Source of the DNA: Burkholderia sp.
Lineage (GTDB): Bacteria; Pseudomonadota; Gammaproteobacteria; Burkholderiales; Burkholderiaceae
Direction: 5' to 3'
NCBI GenBank assembly: GCA_028292565.1
Contig: JAQGMD010000465.1
Location: 1-15,240 of the forward strand
DNA length: 15,240 nt
Made by a program: the position numbers and the translations under genes. This document shows positions 13,179 through 15,240 of this stretch, one piece after another (the stretch's first letter is position 1; each line of letters begins with the position of its first letter). The notes under the pieces were generated by a model, which had not been told where the DNA came from, ran no database searches, and saw nothing but the letters and a program-made list of their open reading frames with translations.

Positions 13179-14306
13179 TTATATACAGTACTGGTGAGTA
13201 TGCCATGTCGGATCTGGATTGGGATGCAGACGCTCAATCGTTGTTGCGCGCCGGGTGGGCGTGAATGCTAATTCAAGTTGTTGTTGCCTGGCGCTTTCGC
13301 CGATTAGCCGCTGTGCGAATGAGACCAGATGGGCGATCAGCAGCAGCATTTCAAGACGTGGTCCACTACGAGAACGGGCACCATCCAGACCCAGTCCCAG
13401 TCGTTTGTTTTTGAGGTCGCGAAACGATTGTTCGATACGCATGCGTTGCGAGTATAGGGCGACAATAGCTTCAGCACGCAAATGCTGAAGCCCCAAACTG
13501 CTCACCACCAACCATGGCTCTCGTGCGATGCGCGCGTTTTTTGCACTATTGTGCCAGCGGCGCTTTGCACCATAGACGTTAAGCCGATGCCGCCCCTTGC
13601 GGGGACGTCTGCTCAACACCGCATGCACTCCGATCGCATTGTTGCGCACGTACCGTACCAGCCCCAAGTCTCGCACTTGTATGCAGGCGTCGCTATACAG
13701 GTCACGCGCCGGAATCCAAGGTCCGTCTTCTTCCAACTGCAGGCCAACGCGGCCGCGAACCCTCCCGACGAATTCCCAGCCTTGTTCGCTGACCATTTTG
13801 AACCAGCTTGCATGAAATCCGGCATCGGTCATCACAATCATTTTGCAGTCCGATGGCGCCACCTGTGCCAGACGCTGCAGAAAGCAACGATGTACTTTGG
13901 GATTGTTGAGCAGTTTCTGTGGGTGTACTTCTTCATACAGCGTAACCGAGCGTCCCTCCACAACGACGCTCGCGCGCAGCAGTGGCCAGCGCTGGTCTCG
14001 CGTCAAGTCGGACCAATCCACCACGACAAGAAACTGTGGAACGTCTTTGAGCCAGCATCGCGCAAGACATCGATACACCTCCAGCCGCAACGCGTGTAAG
14101 GCATCGTTTCCGAGCAGTCGATCCACGCTCTTCAACCGGTGTTTCATTGTGATGCCATTACCAAGATGAAGGGCAATGGCCGAAAGACTTGTTACGCCGC
14201 CTCGCAACAATGCCGTAGTCGATCGCAGTAATGCGTCAACCCGTTTGACGTGCATCCAGGTCAGGCATGGCTTCAATACTCGCGTTACTATTGCTTCTGC
14301 ATGCAT
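13179..14306 (-). CDS. IS4-family transposase (IS10-like subgroup)
   Basis: This 375-residue DDE transposase looks complete. The first Asp lies in VVVDWSDLTR (D97) and the second in MTDAGFHASWFK (D161). The IS4 signature YSQRMRIEQSFRDLK gives Y285, R288, E292 and K299, with the required Y-2-R-3-E-6-K spacing. Shared tracts with IS10-type enzymes include RLLGN, RASVVVEGRSVTLYEE and the W-K-V-G-RVRG region, so hairpin-type cut-and-paste transposition is expected from the family. The frame is intact and ends QYCI-stop. The ATG at 14306 has gaggcg 6-7 nt upstream, but both can be trapped in an RNA fold (see the inverted repeat at 14298-14366). Terminal inverted repeats were not identified by eye, so the element borders are unknown. 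It separates the catabolic region from the toxin/immunity remnant. Confidence 0.92.
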   Translation of the reverse strand: MHAEAIVTRVLKPCLTWMHVKRVDALLRSTTALLRGGVTSLSAIALHLGNGITMKHRLKSVDRLLGNDALHALRLEVYRCLARCWLKDVPQFLVVVDWSDLTRDQRWPLLRASVVVEGRSVTLYEEVHPQKLLNNPKVHRCFLQRLAQVAPSDCKMIVMTDAGFHASWFKMVSEQGWEFVGRVRGRVGLQLEEDGPWIPARDLYSDACIQVRDLGLVRYVRNNAIGVHAVLSRRPRKGRHRLNVYGAKRRWHNSAKNARIAREPWLVVSSLGLQHLRAEAIVALYSQRMRIEQSFRDLKNKRLGLGLDGARSRSGPRLEMLLLIAHLVSFAQRLIGESARQQQLELAFTPTRRATTIERLHPNPDPTWHTHQYCI

Positions 14307-14366
14307 GGTTCGCCTCGCTTATTCGTCTCAACAACGAAACGCGTGGCACTACGGACCATGCATGCA
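14298..14366 (-). repeat. Inverted repeat covering the transposase start codon
   Basis: tgcatgcatggt (14298-14309) and accatgcatgca (14355-14366) are perfectly complementary over 12 bp around a 45-nt loop. The ATG of the transposase (14306-14304) is within one arm and its ribosome site is in the loop. Transcripts entering from outside the element would fold and block translation, as known for IS10. The inner tgcatgca is itself palindromic, which raises the chance of coincidence. Confidence 0.5.
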
Positions 14367-14432
14367 CCGTTTTTGCCAAAACGTTAACCGGTAACGATTC
14401 TGTTTACAATAAATATTTGCGGCGAAACCTCA

Positions 14433-14453
14433 GGGACAGACCTGGTCTGTCCC
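14433..14453. repeat. REP-like palindrome
   Basis: gggacagacc (14433-14442) and ggtctgtccc (14444-14453) form a perfect 10-bp inverted repeat around one base. Similar ggacagacc/ggtctgtcc palindromes occur as dispersed extragenic repeats in proteobacteria. It lies about 125 bp upstream of the transposase start and might mark the edge of the insertion. The rest of 14367-14537 shows no gene. Confidence 0.6.
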
Positions 14454-14537
14454 CAAATCACTCTCTCGGCTGAAATGATGGTCCGGTTTACCACTAGTTC
14501 GGCGGCTTCATCCCGCCTTTGTTTGCGCCGCCAAGCG

Positions 14538-14843
14538 CTATTTGCTTACTTCGCTTTGTTTAATTCTTGTAAGGAGCTCCCATAGGTCCCAATTCACTCT
14601 CTCGTAAATATCGAGCAGCTCCGGGTACGCCTTCTCGCCGCGTACACAAGCTCCAGAGCCAGGATCCAAGACGTCAATAAAAACCTGCCCCCTATCACGC
14701 GAAATTCGGAAGCGACCGATATGAGTGTCCACCTCAAACAAAAAGTCACCAAAGCTTTGCTCATCTTCCCGTAGTCGATGCATACCCCTAATATCCACCG
14801 AGGCCTTGTTAAATTGCTGTCTTATCAGCTCTTCTGCGTTCAT
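14538..14843 (-). CDS. Small acidic protein, probable immunity protein to the adjacent toxin tail
   Basis: The protein has 101 residues, starting MNAEELIRQQFNKASVDIRG, with no signal peptide or membrane segment. The middle part (FGDFLFEVDTHIGRFRIS, then QVFIDVLDPGSG) looks like a small beta-sheet, and the end (YPELLDIYERVNWDLWELLT) like a helix. I do not recognise a named family. An alternative TTG start at 14858 exists, but the ATG at 14843 has gaggag seven nucleotides upstream and is preferred. It begins 20 nt after the stop of a polymorphic-toxin C-terminus on the same strand. That is the standard position of a cognate immunity gene, so this role is inferred from context alone. Such genes often survive after the toxin has decayed, as orphan immunities. 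Confidence 0.65.
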   Translation of the reverse strand: MNAEELIRQQFNKASVDIRGMHRLREDEQSFGDFLFEVDTHIGRFRISRDRGQVFIDVLDPGSGACVRGEKAYPELLDIYERVNWDLWELLTRIKQSEVSK

Positions 14844-14863
14844 GTCAAAACTCCTCAAAGTCG

Positions 14864-15118
14864 CTATTTCGAAGGCGGAAGTAGCCTTCTACCATTAGCC
14901 GACAGTGTATACCCACGTTGCATCATGTAATTTAACTCCCGAGCGTAATAAGAACCCGGTCTCGCCGTATCTGCAGGAGTGGCAAGCGTAACAACGTCTC
15001 GTCTTTCAATCGTTCGATCGAGGAACTTTAGATTCGCAGTCCAACGTTGTTCCTCGTTCATTGCATTCCAAACGTTATCCGGTATTTGATACCGACGTGC
15101 GTTTAGGGAATCCCAGGG
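14864..15118 (-). pseudogene. Polymorphic toxin C-terminal fragment (orphan toxin tail)
   Basis: The open frame after TAG (15121-15119) reads RRYQIPDNVWNAMNEEQ, then LKFLDRTIERRDVVTLATPA and GSYYARELNYMMQRGYTLSA before stopping at 14864. The run NFLDRAI..D.V.LATPA......YARELEYL..RGY is, in my memory, characteristic of the extreme C-terminus of secreted polymorphic toxins (Rhs or contact-dependent inhibition type). Homology continues upstream of the only in-frame ATG (15061), which shows that this is the end of a larger protein rather than a small gene. The frame is closed 19 codons further upstream, and I see no Rhs core or delivery domain in 15119-15240. The toxin body is therefore lost or displaced to the right of the window. 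The toxic activity cannot be told from this tail. Confidence 0.6.
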
Positions 15119-15240
15119 CTACCGCATCAAAACTCACTGGTTTTCAATGAGTTACGAAATGAGGTTGTCACGTTGAGAGACCCAATAGCTCAGCGAGATA
15201 GTCGTTGTTCAGACAAGCTTGCAGCCGTTTCTTCGGCAAG

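Noticed and set aside
13178..13190. Half of an SOS (LexA) box, tttatatacagta, at the transposase 3' end
   Set aside because: The CTG half at the required distance is missing, and the site lies over the stop codon of a transposase with no gene facing away from it.
12922..13206. 94-codon - strand open frame between the regulator and transposase
   Set aside because: No ribosome site, no motif, and it overlaps the end of the transposase gene.
1..15240. CRISPR arrays, tRNA or rRNA genes
   Set aside because: No regularly spaced repeats beyond the pairs described and no tRNA-like or rRNA-like stretches were recognised on reading both strands.

Overview
The window looks like accessory DNA from a betaproteobacterium, most likely Burkholderiales (Alcaligenaceae-like). 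The signs are two Bug/TctC-type solute-binding proteins inside one catabolic operon, ISNCY and IS4 elements of types common there, and GC-rich codon use. I infer this from gene families and style; there is no rRNA or core marker gene. A single large catabolic operon sits between two strips of mobile-element debris.

Left strip (1-3430). There is a broken Tn3-family transposase piece, then an internally deleted ISNCY-family element that still has recognisable inverted ends. Next comes a complete Abi_2/AbiF-type HEPN gene (1452-2423, + strand) preceded by an unusual leader: a perfect 20-bp palindrome with a 4-nt loop, a good sigma70-type promoter whose -10 box lies inside the palindrome, and a stem that would mask the ribosome binding site. 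After about 360 noncoding bases there is a decayed tyrosine recombinase (several frameshifts, one exactly at the catalytic Tyr), with repeated motifs downstream that resemble recombinase binding sites.

Centre (3488-12852, all on the - strand). A LacI-family regulator is followed by a 313-bp region carrying two near-duplicate promoter-operator modules. Seven genes follow: solute-binding protein, PhyH dioxygenase, a second solute-binding protein, a second PhyH dioxygenase, zinc alcohol dehydrogenase, MetX-like alpha/beta hydrolase and UxaA/GarD-type dehydratase. The last five are closely spaced, with two 4-bp ATGA overlaps. The likely logic is periplasmic capture of an organic acid, oxidation by Fe(II)/2-oxoglutarate dioxygenases, alcohol oxidation, acyl or ester chemistry, and dehydration of a hydroxy acid. 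The substrate is unknown. The operon has no TctA/TctB membrane subunits, so they must be supplied from elsewhere.

Right strip (12853-15240). This holds an IS4-family (IS10-like) transposase gene that is complete and has all its catalytic residues, with an inverted repeat that would bury its start codon, then a REP-like palindrome. Last is the C-terminal tail of a polymorphic toxin with a small adjacent gene that is probably its immunity protein; the toxin body is missing.

The most interesting items are the AbiF-type gene with its structured leader, the duplicated LacI promoter-operators driving a duplicated transporter-dioxygenase operon, and the orphan toxin tail with its putative immunity gene.
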